64,000 nucleotides of DNA. Source: Phalacrocorax aristotelis (lineage: Eukaryota; Chordata; Aves; Suliformes; Phalacrocoracidae). Shown here piece by piece: positions 9,190 to 21,640 of the stretch. Location: assembly GCF_949628215.1 (NCBI RefSeq), contig NC_134281.1, forward strand, positions 9,124,501 to 9,188,500. Direction: 5' to 3'. Within the stretch, counting starts at the first letter, position 1; each line of letters begins with the position of its first letter. The position numbers and the translations under genes are program-made. The notes beneath the pieces were generated by a model. The model had not been told where the DNA came from. It saw only the letters and a program-made list of their open reading frames with translations, and ran no database searches.

Positions 9190-12100
9190 ACGGAGCCAGC
9201 GCGATGACATATGGCACTGCTCCTTGTTACGCAACATCGGGATTCGGGAAGTTTGGGATGTTGGCCATCTAAAGGTTGTCGAAAGGAGAGAAATGGGTTA
9301 CGTTGCTGGAAAATGCCAGGTGTGTGCCCTTGCCTCCTACAAAGGGACTCTGCAACTCCATGCTTGCTGCAAAGTTCGCTTAACCGGGAGTGCCGGCACT
9401 GGCTTGGGGAGTTACTGAGTCTCATTTCAACTTCTTGCAAGTGTTTATACGTGGTGAGCACCCCGACGCTGGCTTCCCAGCAAGATGTGGCAGCAGAGCT
9501 TTGCAATGAAGTCGCTGCCACAATCCTGACTCTTCCTGCCCAAATGCGTCCCTGCGGCAGGGCCGTGCGCTGCTCCAGGCAGAGGCTGGGCAGGAGCCCC
9601 TCACCTGGGCTGCCCATCCGCGGAGCTGTCTCGGAGCTTGTTTCTTTGCTGAGGCACGAGCCCATGGGCCAGGGCAGAAATTAAGTTTCTCTGCAATGCG
9701 AACGCGGGCACCTTTCAGTCAAATGCAGCCAACTTTTTCCCTGTGGCAGCTAGGGTCAGGTCTGTGATGGGACGTAGCTCTCTGGAACAGCTGGCTGAAT
9801 TTTTTTCTCTGTTTTCAGATGAGTTTCTTAGACTGCAGTTTTTAGCTTTGATACTGTTCTGTGTTCACAAATGACCTTTACAAATCAGGCAGACTCCTGG
9901 ATGTATTGATGCAAACGACATTCAGTTCTGCTACACCACAGGACTATTATTAGTCATTGCAACATACGGAGGTAGGAAAGTGTATCCGTACTGCATATAG
10001 TTTAAAGGCAATATAGGACAATCTGGTGTTGCTGGAAGGTTGATTGATCTGCTTTTGTGTGCTGAGCAAAGTGCATAGCTGAAGATGTAGCTAGGTTTGG
10101 GTTTTTTAATATATATCTATATACACACACGTACATTTGGTTTTTGCCTACACCCTTTTCAATAGAATGTGGATTTTCAAAGTCATCTTGGCTTTGGTTT
10201 CCCGTGCAACTTCTTTGCATTAGAAAAAGATAATGGAATTTAAGTAGTTGCTAGTTTTGAAGAAATTTAAACAAACAAGCCCTGCAACTCTTTCTCATAT
10301 AGAAGTGGACTGAGATTGAAAAGGAGTGTTTCCAAAGGAGCAGGCAGTGCCTTAGCAGTCTGGAGAAGAGTGGCTGCGAAGAAGGGTGATTCATAGCCCC
10401 TGAAATCAAAATGCTGTGCTATGAAGGGACAGAAAGAGGGGAGGAAGGAAAAGTGACGAATAAAATACAGGTGAAACAAAGAAATGAGGAGTAATGAGAA
10501 AAATTATAGACTGGCAGCAATACTTGAGGGAATGGGGAAGTTACACAGGATCGTGGGAGAAAATAATCCGTTCTCTGTGAAATGAAGAATGTAGGAAAAT
10601 GCTTCTGGCGTATTTTGTATAAAAAGCTAAAATAGGTGTGTCTTGGGGGCTTACTGTCTCCCCTCAAACTTAGCAGTGAGATGGAATTGGGAAAGCTAAA
10701 TTTAACTTGACAACACATGTCAAATTGAATTCACCCTTTTAAAGGTGAATTAATTCTGGGGTTTTTCTTCTGTATATCCTTATATTCAGTTGTCATGCAG
10801 GTTCCTGGGACTAAATCCTTGCCGTTTTTCCTTATCCAAGATTCCTGTTAAAGACAGTTAAAGGACTGCCAGAGCCTGGAGTTTGCTGGACTCCATGTGC
10901 TCCTCTGCTTCCCTCACACATCCCTCTGGGAAAGCCCACCCTTCCTTCTCTGGCTTGAGGAGGACCAAAAGGTGAAGCTATGGGACTCATTCCCGCTTGG
11001 GACCAAGCTTATGTCATGGTGGCTCTGCCAGGTTGAATGGTGTCTGTGGGGACTTTGTGTATTTGTGGGCCTTCAGTAATGGTGGAAATGCCGGGTGCTC
11101 CAAGACTCATCAGGGTGGAGAAAATAGATTTTGCTCCTCAGGGGGAAGGTGGAGAAAACAAGGTTTTGGTCCTGTTCCAGTGGGAGTTGTTGCCTCAGTT
11201 TCCCCATCAGTAGGATGGGGGATGAATTGCTTCTCTCTCCATGTGTCATTTGCTTCTTCACCCTCACAGCCTGCTGTTTCCAAGGGAAGGGTTTCATTTG
11301 GGAGAAATGGGAAGCAGAAAACCCTCAGGTGTCATTGTTTGCAGTCCCCACTCTGGTGTGCAGGACCGTGCGCCTGCCTCCCCTGTGTGTGCCAGCTGGA
11401 GAGGCTGCGGAGGGAGGCTCTTGATCCACTGCACACATGGGCCCCGTGGAGGTGTGAGGGCCTGACCCTGCCGATCTGTTTGCTGCAGTGGCTGCCCTCA
11501 GGCAGGATACCTGGGAGCCCTGCTGGGGCTCTGCCGAGGCATGGGGACCAGCCACGCTCCATGTGGGGCTGCTCAGACCCCATGCCTGCATCAGGGGGAT
11601 GCCGAGCAGGCACCACAGATGTGCTTTTGTGGACCTGTGTAGCAGCGTGGGCTGGTGACCTGTGCCCAGCCCTGCTCAGCAGGTCCTGCCTGGCACTGGA
11701 AGGAGGAGGATGACAGCTGGCTTCACCTGGCCCACAGCTCTCCCCTTTAGCACAGGAGATGCTGCCACCACTGAGCACAGCCCAAGCAGGGTGACCATGG
11801 CTTTGCAGTCGAGGCTGTTGCCCTGCAGAGCAGTTGCCTGGCTGCACTACCTGATAAGAGCCAGCCCGTCTCCATGGGAGGGCCACAGGGCCTGAGATGG
11901 GCTGCATTGCATAGAGCCCCTGCCGAGCTCCCAGAGCCTGCGCTGCTTCTGTAGCTTCATCATCTTTGCAATTTTCTCAGAAAAGAAAGCAATTGATTTT
12001 GTTGCAGTTGCAGTACTGAAGATCTTGCCTGGGCTGAAGATCCCCGTAGTACCTCCCCTGAGGTGTGTAATCCTCCCTCCTTGATCCTGCAGCGCTGCTG

Positions 12101-15100
12101 TATCAGAGCTGGCCGGTACCCTGAGCCCCAGGGGCTCTGTGTTAGTGGTGTGAGGCACCACGGGTACCGGTTATGTAGCAGCACGCCTGTGTGTAGTGCT
12201 CCGGAGCCGGAAAATGCAGCCTGGTGTTTTACAGCACTTGTGAGCTGTCGTGAGATAAAGGTACTTAAGGTACTGTTGCAACACAAAGCTCGTTACATGT
12301 GGTTTGATAAATTATAACGTATATGAGAGCAAAGAGAGCAGTGGAAATGTGTGAATGGATGGCATAGCTGAGTGTATACATGCACGTGGGCATGACAGCA
12401 TTGCTTGTTTATTCCAGTAACAAACTCTGTTTCAGATTTCAAGATGAATTCAAGCAAATGTCGCTCAGAGCTGCTATTTTTCTGATCCTGACACCCCAGA
12501 AATTTCAGCAACAGAGAGTAAAAGTTGTTTTTAGATCAGTGTGTTCAAGCCTACACCTGCTTCAGGTTTATCTCAATGTTGATGTGGTAAGGCTTCACTT
12601 GAGTAGCTACATATCTGTGATGTCTACCTGTAAGTTCTTTTATTTAAAACTCACTAGCATTGTTTCCTAAGGGAAAAAAAAGGCTTATTAGATATGTACC
12701 TGTGCTGTCTTCCCACTTGGACTTCTTTTTTAAGCCACTACTGAATTCCAGGCACATTTGACAGGCAGGCAGTGGTCTGCAAAATACTTGTTCCTTAAAA
12801 GCTTGGTGAAAATAGAGGCATCTGTATTTATCTCCTATCCCAGGTGGGAGGGAGGTGGTGGTGTGCAGGCAGCCCTTACTAGACACTGGGGAATCTGAGC
12901 AAAAGTCCTACTGAATATGTGGCCTGGGAGGAAAAGCTCTCATCAGAGCTTAGACCTTGCTGGACACCAAAGTCTCCAGGCTCACAATGCAGCTCAGGAG
13001 GAAAGCGGCTTTGCCAGCTCTGCTCTCAGAACAATGTGTTTTAGTACTGCAGATGGCACTTAGCTTGGTAATAGCTTGCCCAGGATGTGTTTAGTCTTTA
13101 CTCTAGCTCACGCTGACTTGTTGGAAGTAGAGTTGAGACGACTGGCCGTGCTCTGTGCCTCCCCCTGCTTGAGCCCAACTGTCTGAAGACTTTGGGAGGA
13201 GAGCTCAGCTGGCAGCCTGGGGAAGTCAGGCAACATGTCTGTGTTTGCAGATATGCAGACCAAGTGCCCTTGGATGTGGATTATACCTTTTGCTAAATAC
13301 CTCCAAAACGCAGCAGCCAAAAGGCACAGCGCAGCCCAGGAATCGGTGTTTGCTCATTCAAAATAGCATGAACTGGGAGATGTTCTCCAGATTATCCCCA
13401 GCTCCTTGAAAACACTTATTGGGAAAGTGGCAGCAGGAAGAACTCATGAAGAGATAAAATGTGGAGAGCTCATTAGGTCAGGTATTGCTGCAGTCATGGT
13501 TGCCATCATCTGTTTTCTGTCACTGTTTTTCCTCCCTGCAGAACGAGGGAGCAGGCAGGCGGCACGTGGGAGAGTAAATCAGTTCCCAGCAGGGCAAATG
13601 TGGGATGACAAAAGTTCCAGCTTAGTTGCAAATTACCAGAGCTACTCCTGTGAGAAGTGGCTTGTGATTTGGGTCCTTGTGTAAACCTGTGGGATGACAT
13701 CAGGTGCATTAGTAAAATTCTCTGTCAAATTTGGCAACGCGCTTAAGCTTGTGCTTTGCTGAATGGTGATTGATTTAAACATGGTGCTTAATGCAGAACA
13801 GGTATGAGGGATCAGAAACTCTGTTAAATCAGTTACGATGCATCTTAAAATGTCAAATTTTTGCCATTTTGGCAGGCATGCAGGTGCTAGAACAGTTAGG
13901 AACATAGTAAAGCTACCGCAGCCATCCAAATAATCACAAACTTCTTCCCTATCATGGGTTGGGTTGTTACTTTCACGTCATATTCACACAAGTTCTCTCT
14001 TAAAACCACTAACGCATTGTTCTTCTGGGACAGACTGTGACTTAGGTGGTGTTGGGACTTGTTTTAGTCCCTCCAGCAGAAAGCTGCTGTGATTTTTATG
14101 GTCAGATTCTGCCCTGTCGGCCTCAAGAAACCCTTGGAGGTGTGTTTTTTCTCAGCTCCACAGGAGAGGAGAGGTAAATATGATGTTTGGCTTCTTTTCG
14201 GTCTGTTCCTCCATTGCTCTCTAGTGCTGTTTAAGACGGAGATGCAAGGTCCAGGCAGGTCTCAAGTGTGAGGTGGACTCCAGGCACAGCTCTGTAGTTG
14301 CAGCAAAGCTTGTAAGATAATTATTAGTGCTATGCCCATAAAACCCCGGAAGAGTAGTTAGGGGCTGCCGTCGCTGCTTAGCTGGCTCAGTGTGGGCATT
14401 GGCCACCGCCACCATCAGATGAGAGCTATGCTTGTGGCTGGGCTCTCAGCTAGGGCCGTTCCTGGGTCAGCTCTGTGCCAACCCCAAAGTGAAGGTGAGC
14501 CTGCTGCTTGGAGAGCGCTGCCATGGGGAAGAAGTTCTGGCACATCTGAGGTGCAGTATTCCTTAGCAGTGTGGAGTGCAGAATGTGATCATTGTGCTCA
14601 AATTGTCTGGAATCTGCAGAAAATGGTTATTTTCAGTTAAAACACTTATCATTTATTTTGCCAGTGCCTTATCTTAATTTAATTCTAGCAGATATTAAAT
14701 ATTTGTCATACTTCGGCTATTTATATACTTGCAGTTACTGGATTGGGAAGCAGGTAATTAAACAGCCTGTGAGCTTGGTCTTTGGCTGTTGTAGAACTTT
14801 GCAGTTCCTGATCTATAGCCTGACAGTTCAGTTGTTATCGGTGGCACGTCTCGGACCAGAGGTGATGTGAACTAAGAGTGAAGACGACTCATCAGATGGT
14901 GCAGCTCCAAGCCCTGGTAAAGCCTGTTGTTTCCGAAAGGTATTATTTATGGCTTTGCTTTGCGTAGTCTAGACACTCTCCCTGAAGCAGTTTGCCTCTT
15001 GCACAACTTGTAATTCCTTCTGCTGAATGATGAGTCACTCGTTCTCCATTCACCTAAGTGGGAAGCGGTCAGCAAGTCATTTTCCTATGTAATTTTTTGT

Positions 15101-17483
15101 TATCTGGAGTATTTAATTTGTTTTTGTGTGGTTTAGCAGTAAGAATCCAGCCATCACAACACTGCTACTAGTGGTGAGTGCATACAAACCCCTTACGGCC
15201 AATGCTGATGCTTTAGTTCAGAGGGGTACAAGGTAAACACCCTATTTAATTATGTAAACCTGAGTAATATGTTAAGACCAATCAATAAAGCTGTTGCTTA
15301 GTTGGTGTCGATGTGAATTCAGCTAATGGCTTCAGCAGTGCCAGGGTTTTACCCACAAAGTGATCTCTAGGAGCCACATATATTTCACTGTGACTTTAAA
15401 CACTAAGGCTAATTAAAACAGTAGCGTTGCCTTAAAACAGCGGATGAGGGGACCTTCCCTGGTGGTGAGCAGGTCTTCTCTGTTTGTCACCAGGGGTGTG
15501 GGTGGCTCCTCAGAGATGGGGTTTGGGTGGCCCCTCAAAGGTCTTCCCTTCCTGGAAATCAAGCAGGGTGAGGTGCAAGGGAAGGTGACACCTTGCTCCC
15601 CAGCTCTCGGAGAGCATGGTGCAGGCATGGGAGGACAAGCAGAGTTTGTCTTTTCACCTTGGCTGCTCCACACAGCAGGTGGCACCACCGGCTCCCAGTG
15701 GGTCAGAATTGGGCCACCCTTCTTGTAGGGCGTGCTTTGAGGTCCAGCAGCAGGGTCCAGCTGTGTCTTCATGAGGGTGGGAGCAGGGAGATGCATGAGA
15801 TGGCAGCTTCCTGGGGAGTTTCCCAGTGTTGTTACCTTGTAGTACTGAAAAAAATATATGGAGCATCATAACCTGGTGCTTGCTTTAAAAGAAGGTGTTT
15901 GTGGGTACAGGGTACTTGGGGTGCTTTGGTTTTATTTCTGGATTGGGTGGGCATCATTCCCTACAACCAGAGGTAAGTGCAGTTGCTGAGTATTTGATGT
16001 GAATGTGTGAAATTGTTCTCTGAAAAGGTGCCTTTAGTGGTAATATTTGGTGGTATTTGTCTGTGATTCAGGCTGATAAAGTCAGATGTTTTCTAGAATT
16101 TAAACACCTGAGTCAAAATGTCATGCAAATGTTTATTCAGCATGGGGTAAGCAATGCTGGTTTTGTAGTTGTAGTTCAAGACCTGTCAGTCTACCTCACA
16201 GGAAGATTGGGAGCTTGGACTTTTAGTAGCATGAGGTATATAATGACCCTTGTGAGGGAACATTAGTGCAGGCCACCTCCAACCTGGAGGGGCTGGAAAA
16301 CTGCCCCAACATACAACTCAATGACTTGACGCAAGTGACCGCGACCACTCAAGTGCCAAGCACCTGCCCGTAGCCAAATGTTAGTGTTTGATGAAGAAAT
16401 TTAATGAAATCTAGATTTACTTAGGTTTTTCCTTGCCCAAAGGGTGGGATTTTTTTTTTAAATGATGGTGCTGCAGTGTTGTTCTTTGGGGACTGGAGAT
16501 GCAGAGAGCAGATCTTGAAGGAACCCCACTGACTTTGGTAGGACTTTGGGCTGATGCCACAATGCATTTGTACAAATAGCCTGGCAAACTGGGCTGCCCG
16601 CTAATGGTCCAGCAGCAGCCTTTCGTGATCTCGTGTGCTAAATTAGGGTGATGTTCACCCAAGGGCAGGTGCTCTTTGCCTTCAGAATATGATGAGACAG
16701 TCTTGAGGTCTAGCTTTGGCTGTAGACCCTGTTTCTACCTCCAGCTCCTTTTTTGGGTGGGATTTGGATCCACGCTTGATGATTTAGGATGAGCACTGGG
16801 TATGAACTGGACCTGGTCCTCTACAAGCATGGAGCAGAGTGACCCCATCCCTGCAAGCCCATCGCCTGCTGTTTGTCGTCAGCCTGGGGTAGGATCTTGG
16901 TGGGGGGGGAACCACAACAAACTTCTTGGCAGTGGAAAAGAAGCACTTGTTGTGGATGTTGTTGTTGCCTAATGTACAGGAGAAAGAAGCCCTGCACCCA
17001 GAGCAGCCGCAGCACTGTGGCACGCACAGGCTCAGCTCGGTCCCTCGGAGCAAGGCTCAAAGGAGGTGGTTTGGCTCCCAGTTGCCTGTCTGGCGCAGGG
17101 GAGGAAAGTAATGGGGAGGAGAGGCCAATTTCCTCGCACCCTGAGGAACTACTGATAGGAGAAGCTATTTGTTAAGAAATGTCTTACTGAAACAGTCTCA
17201 CACATCGCCTTGTGAAGAGCATCAGTGGTGTCTGCTATAGCATCTGAATTTGATCCTGAGCGCATGCTGAGCTGGAGAGAATGGTGCTGGGAGTTTGTGG
17301 ATCCTGTAAGTTTGTAGTAACCACTGATGTTTATTAGTTGCAACATGTGTTTGCAATTGGTGAGGTGTGGGAGGCACGCTGACTCCTGTAGGAAGCAATT
17401 CTCTGTTCCCTGTGGAATTTACCATGTTACCAGTCCAGACGATGCTAAGTAGGCAATGCCCTAAGATACAGAAGGCTATGAAT
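9190..17483. other. Intron 1 stretch without recognised features
   Basis: Unique-looking intronic DNA with no exon, RNA gene or clear transposon. A small TA/CA run lies near 10108-10130, and a diverged direct repeat of about 38 bp near 11115-11170 (two GGTGGAGAAAA-type units). Open frames here are incidental. Confidence 0.6.
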
Positions 17484-17553
17484 TGGGGTGCAGGATTTTA
17501 CCATCTTAAGGACCCCAGTATGTGGCTGCAGCATGGTAAAATCCTGCACCCCA
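17484..17553. repeat. Perfect 21-bp inverted repeat, 70-nt hairpin
   Basis: The arms at 17484-17504 and 17533-17553 are exact reverse complements over 21 bp (left arm begins TGGGGTGCAGG, right arm ends CCTGCACCCCA) with a 28-nt loop. Transcribed within the CADPS pre-mRNA, or from the other strand, it would fold into a stem-loop about the size of a microRNA precursor. An exact stem is unusual for an old microRNA, which normally has mismatches. A recent template-switch event during replication explains it equally well or better. I do not recognise it as a known microRNA. Confidence 0.9.
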
Positions 17554-20500
17554 GCACAGAGCCTCCTCCACCTCCATATCTCAGGGGAGCAGCCCCCTGC
17601 TTTCCTTGGAGCTGCTTGAAGATGGGTGGCAATTGCCTCTTTCAGGTGGGATCCAAGCCACTCGCGCACGTGTGGGTGTGTGCATGAGCTTCATTTTGGA
17701 GCCTGGAGGGGTTCACAGCCAATGTATGCACTCTGTCTGGGAGCAGGAAGGGAGAAGTTGCCTGGCTGGTGGCACCCTGTTGAGATAAAGGGACTCGGGT
17801 TTGATAATTGGCTGTCAGAGGGAATATGAACCGGTGCTCCTAAAGCAAGCACCATGCTTGCTGAAGTGAGATATGATGTTAGTTTAATAAGGAAGCAGAT
17901 TTGGGGTCAAAAAATTTTTTTCCCTCCTATATAGACAATGCATTTTTCTGTACATGACCTCACTGTCCCGTATACCATCTATCTCATTTCCAGCTGGTGC
18001 TTTGCTTAGAAGCAAACTCTTATCCCAAGGAGAGATTTGGGAGAGCCCTGTCCAGCCAGTTGGCCAAGTAAAACAAAACACTGCAGAGGCACTTTGGGAG
18101 GAGGTTTCTGCGCTTGCTCTGGCTGACCGTAGCATGTTGGTGCAGGTGACTGTGGAAGGGAGATGTTCCTCTGTAGCAGCTGGCCAGGTGCAGCCCACAT
18201 GCCATGCAGTGCTTCCCTCGGATGTTCCCTGTCATATTTGTGGGGGCTGGGAAGGAGAAGGGGTTCAGACGTTATGTTTTAGGCACAAAAAATATCAGAT
18301 TATTTGGGAGCAATTAAGTGAAGTTTTGTTCTGTTCTGTTGGGACTGCTGTTGATGCTGACAGGGCTAGCTTTTGTGGGAAGGGACTCCACTTTGCCTGG
18401 TGCCCTGTGGGGAGGGTCAGCTGCTCACGCACCTCAGCAGCAGAGGATTTAGGCATCACACCAGCAGAGTATCAAGCAAAAGTCAAATTTCCTCTAAGAT
18501 GCAAAATGTCCTTTCCTGGTTCAGCAAGAGGGCACAGATGCTTTGCATATTGCACGCACCTAGTTTGCTTTTATTGCCTACACCCCTAGTTTTCCCCTCC
18601 CTCCTAGCAGACTGCTCCCACCCTTCTTGCAACCAGGGACAACAGACTCATTGCTGCCTCGGAAGGAAGCTGATGGGGTGACGCAGCAGGAGCCAGCTGC
18701 TTTGCTACCTGCATGGTGACAATGCAAGGATGAAGGAAGGACACAGCCAGCACTTCTTCAGCCACGGGTGAGGCTGCGTGACCCGCCAGCGGTGCGTGCT
18801 GCAAAAAGCAGCGCTGTGCTTCCCAGCCCCGGCACCACAGACCACCCTCTGCCAGCAAGACCTCTAGGCAGAAGACATCTGCTGCTGTTATCTGGGGACG
18901 TGCAGCTGTCTGAGCTGCACGGGGTTGTTTTTTTGGTGCATAGCCAAGAGCTAGCTGGAGTTAAGACTGCAGAGACTTTGTGTGTGCTCAGTCATTCACG
19001 AGGGCAGAGGCAGCTCCCGAGTGTGGATTGACGCCGATGCTCTGAGGTGGGAAGGAGCGAGGTGCTGGGAAAGGCACCAGGCCTGGCCGAGGGTATTTGG
19101 AGCTGGGAAGTAGCAGCTTTGCTCCTTCCCTTTCTTGGGCCTTTGGTGCTTCAGTCTGCAAATTTTCTCCCTCCAGAAGAGTATCTGAAGGAGCCGGGGT
19201 AGGGAGAAGGGATTGCTCACAGCTCCAAGGTGCAGCTGTGTTTTCCATCTCCCATTTGCTTTGCAGCAGGCACGGTCCGGGGCCCTGCAGAAACGGTGGG
19301 GAATAGCACTTTTCTAGCCTCTAGGTGTCTCAAGCTGATGTCCTCAAAAAACTCGAGTTGATCATGCAGTGGTAGTTTATGATGGGCAGGGATCCACCTG
19401 GTACGATTTCTCCTCGTTGGTGGGTTCCCTGGACTTCAGTGGTGCATTCTGCTCTAAAAGATGTTGGTTGCAGTGGTGCAAAGACCCTGCCCCTACCTTC
19501 AGCTGGGGTCTTGTGGATTTTATCTGCTCTGAGGGCTCCTTCTTCCCCAGGACCTCTCATGTCACATTCCTCCACAGCCTGAGCCGTGTGCCTGTCAGGG
19601 CAAGTACCTTGCAGCAGTTGGTGCATTTGCTCCAGCCTAGCTGGTCTAGGGAGGGAGGGTTGGGCAGGGAACGGCATCAGCGAGCTAGCTGCATACACCA
19701 GCTACCATGAGCCTGTACCGACAAGACATGGGTATCCCCTAAAGGGTTACACCAGCCCGAGGGAGGGGGTTAACCTGTCTGCGGAGCTGTCATGCTCCTT
19801 GCTGTGGAGCAGAGCGAGCACACCTGAGGCACAGGTAGGAAACAGAAGGAGCATGCAGGTGGCAGCCTGAGGAGTGTGCTTAAGCGGGTTTGGTGTTTGA
19901 ATTCCACTTTTAAACCTTTCTTTTTGCTTGCTGTTAAATGCCGTTCTAGGCGCGTGTGTGCACGTGCTCATGCAAGGGTTATGAGCTGAGCAGGGCAGGA
20001 TCTCCATGGGTGCTGGCAAGCCGTGTGGTTAGGGAGTCTCTCCATCAATAGTGGCAGCCACTGAACTGCCCGGACTCCAGTGCCATACATGTTGCTGGCT
20101 GGCATAAAACGGATGTTCCCTTCTAAGGCTATTCCACATCTCTGCTGCTGAACTTTTGTTTGGAGTTCCTCAAGCTCAGATCTCCAGAGCCTCTGTAAAG
20201 CCCCTGCTTGGTGCATATTTCATGCAGAAGGATGCGTGTGATAGAAATTCTTCCTGTAATCTCATCTCTCTGTAAACTCTCTTCTCCCAGCTTCTGTCTC
20301 ACACCAGAATATTCCTGTGTGTGCAGAAGTCACCCCGAAAGTGAATCAGATCCTGCTGAGCAGGACAGTCTTCCCACCACCTATTTTTAGTGTGTGCAAT
20401 TACCCTCCATGCATCTTGGAACTCTAATTGCCTTTTTATTGCTGTTTAGCAGTGTGTTAAAGGTTTTTGAATGCTCATGCCTTGTTTTCTCATTAGCTCT

Positions 20501-21269
20501 ATTTATTCCTCCTTTGGCTCCCTTCCTCAACCTCATCAAATTTAGCATCTTCTCCTTGCCTTCGGGGCCTTGGGCAGCTCTGCCACTTCTTTCTTGTTCT
20601 CCCGTGTCCTTTCTCATGTTGCTGCTCCAGATGCTCTGTGCTTGCTCCAACGTGCTGTTGGGTCCCATTTCCTGGAAAGGGCTCTGCACCCACGGCAATA
20701 CCCTGCCAGCAGTCCTTTTTCTGGGCAGGGTGGCTCTGGCAAGATGCCTCAGTGCCTCCTAAGGCAGCTGCCTTGCTCAGGCAGGGCTGGTTACTGTGGT
20801 GAGTCTGCCTGGGCAATTAGGGGCAGGTACGTGATCTGGAATGGAGAGCAATGGTTAAGAGCCTGGTAAGGAGCTGATAATAGAGACTGGGAGTTGGTAA
20901 GCAAGGCAGGAGGCAGGCACTGTGGCCTGAGGTCCCCTGCATGGATTTGTTTTGCCAGGGTGGCCCAGAGCTGCAGCATCACCAGCAGTCCCTGTGTGGC
21001 ATGGCCCCTGTCTAAAGCCACAGTGTTTTGGACTGGGGGCACTTAAAACTGGTATCACTGGGACTGCATTCTTAATGCTTCATGTGTATCCTGTGCCTGC
21101 CTTCACCTATCTGCTCTCTCTGGCTGCAACAACGTTTGTGCTTCTACAGCACCTGGCACCCTGCATGGATAACTGGGAGCAAGCAGTAGCCTGGGTTTGT
21201 CTCATATAGTCTCTGAGTGCAAAGTCCTTTTTGATGTTCTTTGCTTTATGTTTTAGCCTTGTTGTGTGG
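17554..21269. other. Intron 1 stretch without recognised features
   Basis: No exon, RNA gene or transposon that I can support. Open frames of up to about 210 codons occur (for example 17954-18589) but lack splice context or recognisable motifs. Confidence 0.6.
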
Positions 21270-21640
21270 CATTTCCATAGCTCGAATTAATTTAATTATC
21301 CCCCGAGGTGCGTGCTTGCTTGCTCACAGTTGTCCGGGACTTTATTGCCCTCCTCTTGTGTATTGAGGAGCCCACACAGCTCTGAATCATCAGTAAATGT
21401 AATCACAGTGCTTGATGTTTGTTCTTCCAAGTCCATGATATATACAATAAATGAAACTGGTCTTAATACCAATCTGTGCCTCGCCTTTCAGCACGTGTTG
21501 TGTTCCAAAACGCTTTCCCACCGTGTACAGCCCCGCCACTCAATCCTAACAGTGTTTATATTGACCAGAGAGATTAATATTTTATGTAAAATTGCATCTA
21601 AAGCTTTCTTACCCTATAGTAATTTATGGTCAGAGCTGGC
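21270..21640 (-). mobile_element. Ancient CR1/L3-type LINE relic (reverse transcriptase fragment)
   Basis: Read on the minus strand, the segment retains three reverse-transcriptase landmarks in the right order: a decayed motif A (KALDAILHKILI, family form KAFDTVPH..L) around 21570-21606, a decayed SVLGPILFNIFINDL-type motif around 21430-21475, and a YADD-box equivalent FTDDSEL around 21375-21400. Many changes and broken frames show an old dead copy. Family assignment within the CR1/L3 group is uncertain, and the ends are approximate. Confidence 0.75.

Noticed and set aside
7828..9207. A 459-codon open frame over the CpG island, and others on both strands there
   Set aside because: Stop-free frames are expected in very GC-rich DNA. 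Only the frame starting at 8391 gives recognisable conserved protein, and it ends at a splice donor at 8765.
17954..18589. 211-codon open frame within CADPS intron 1
   Set aside because: No homology that I recognise and no splice-site support.
21130..21170. Short resemblance to an ancient SINE/LINE tail (CTACAGCACCTGGCACC)
   Set aside because: The match is too short to distinguish from chance without a library search.
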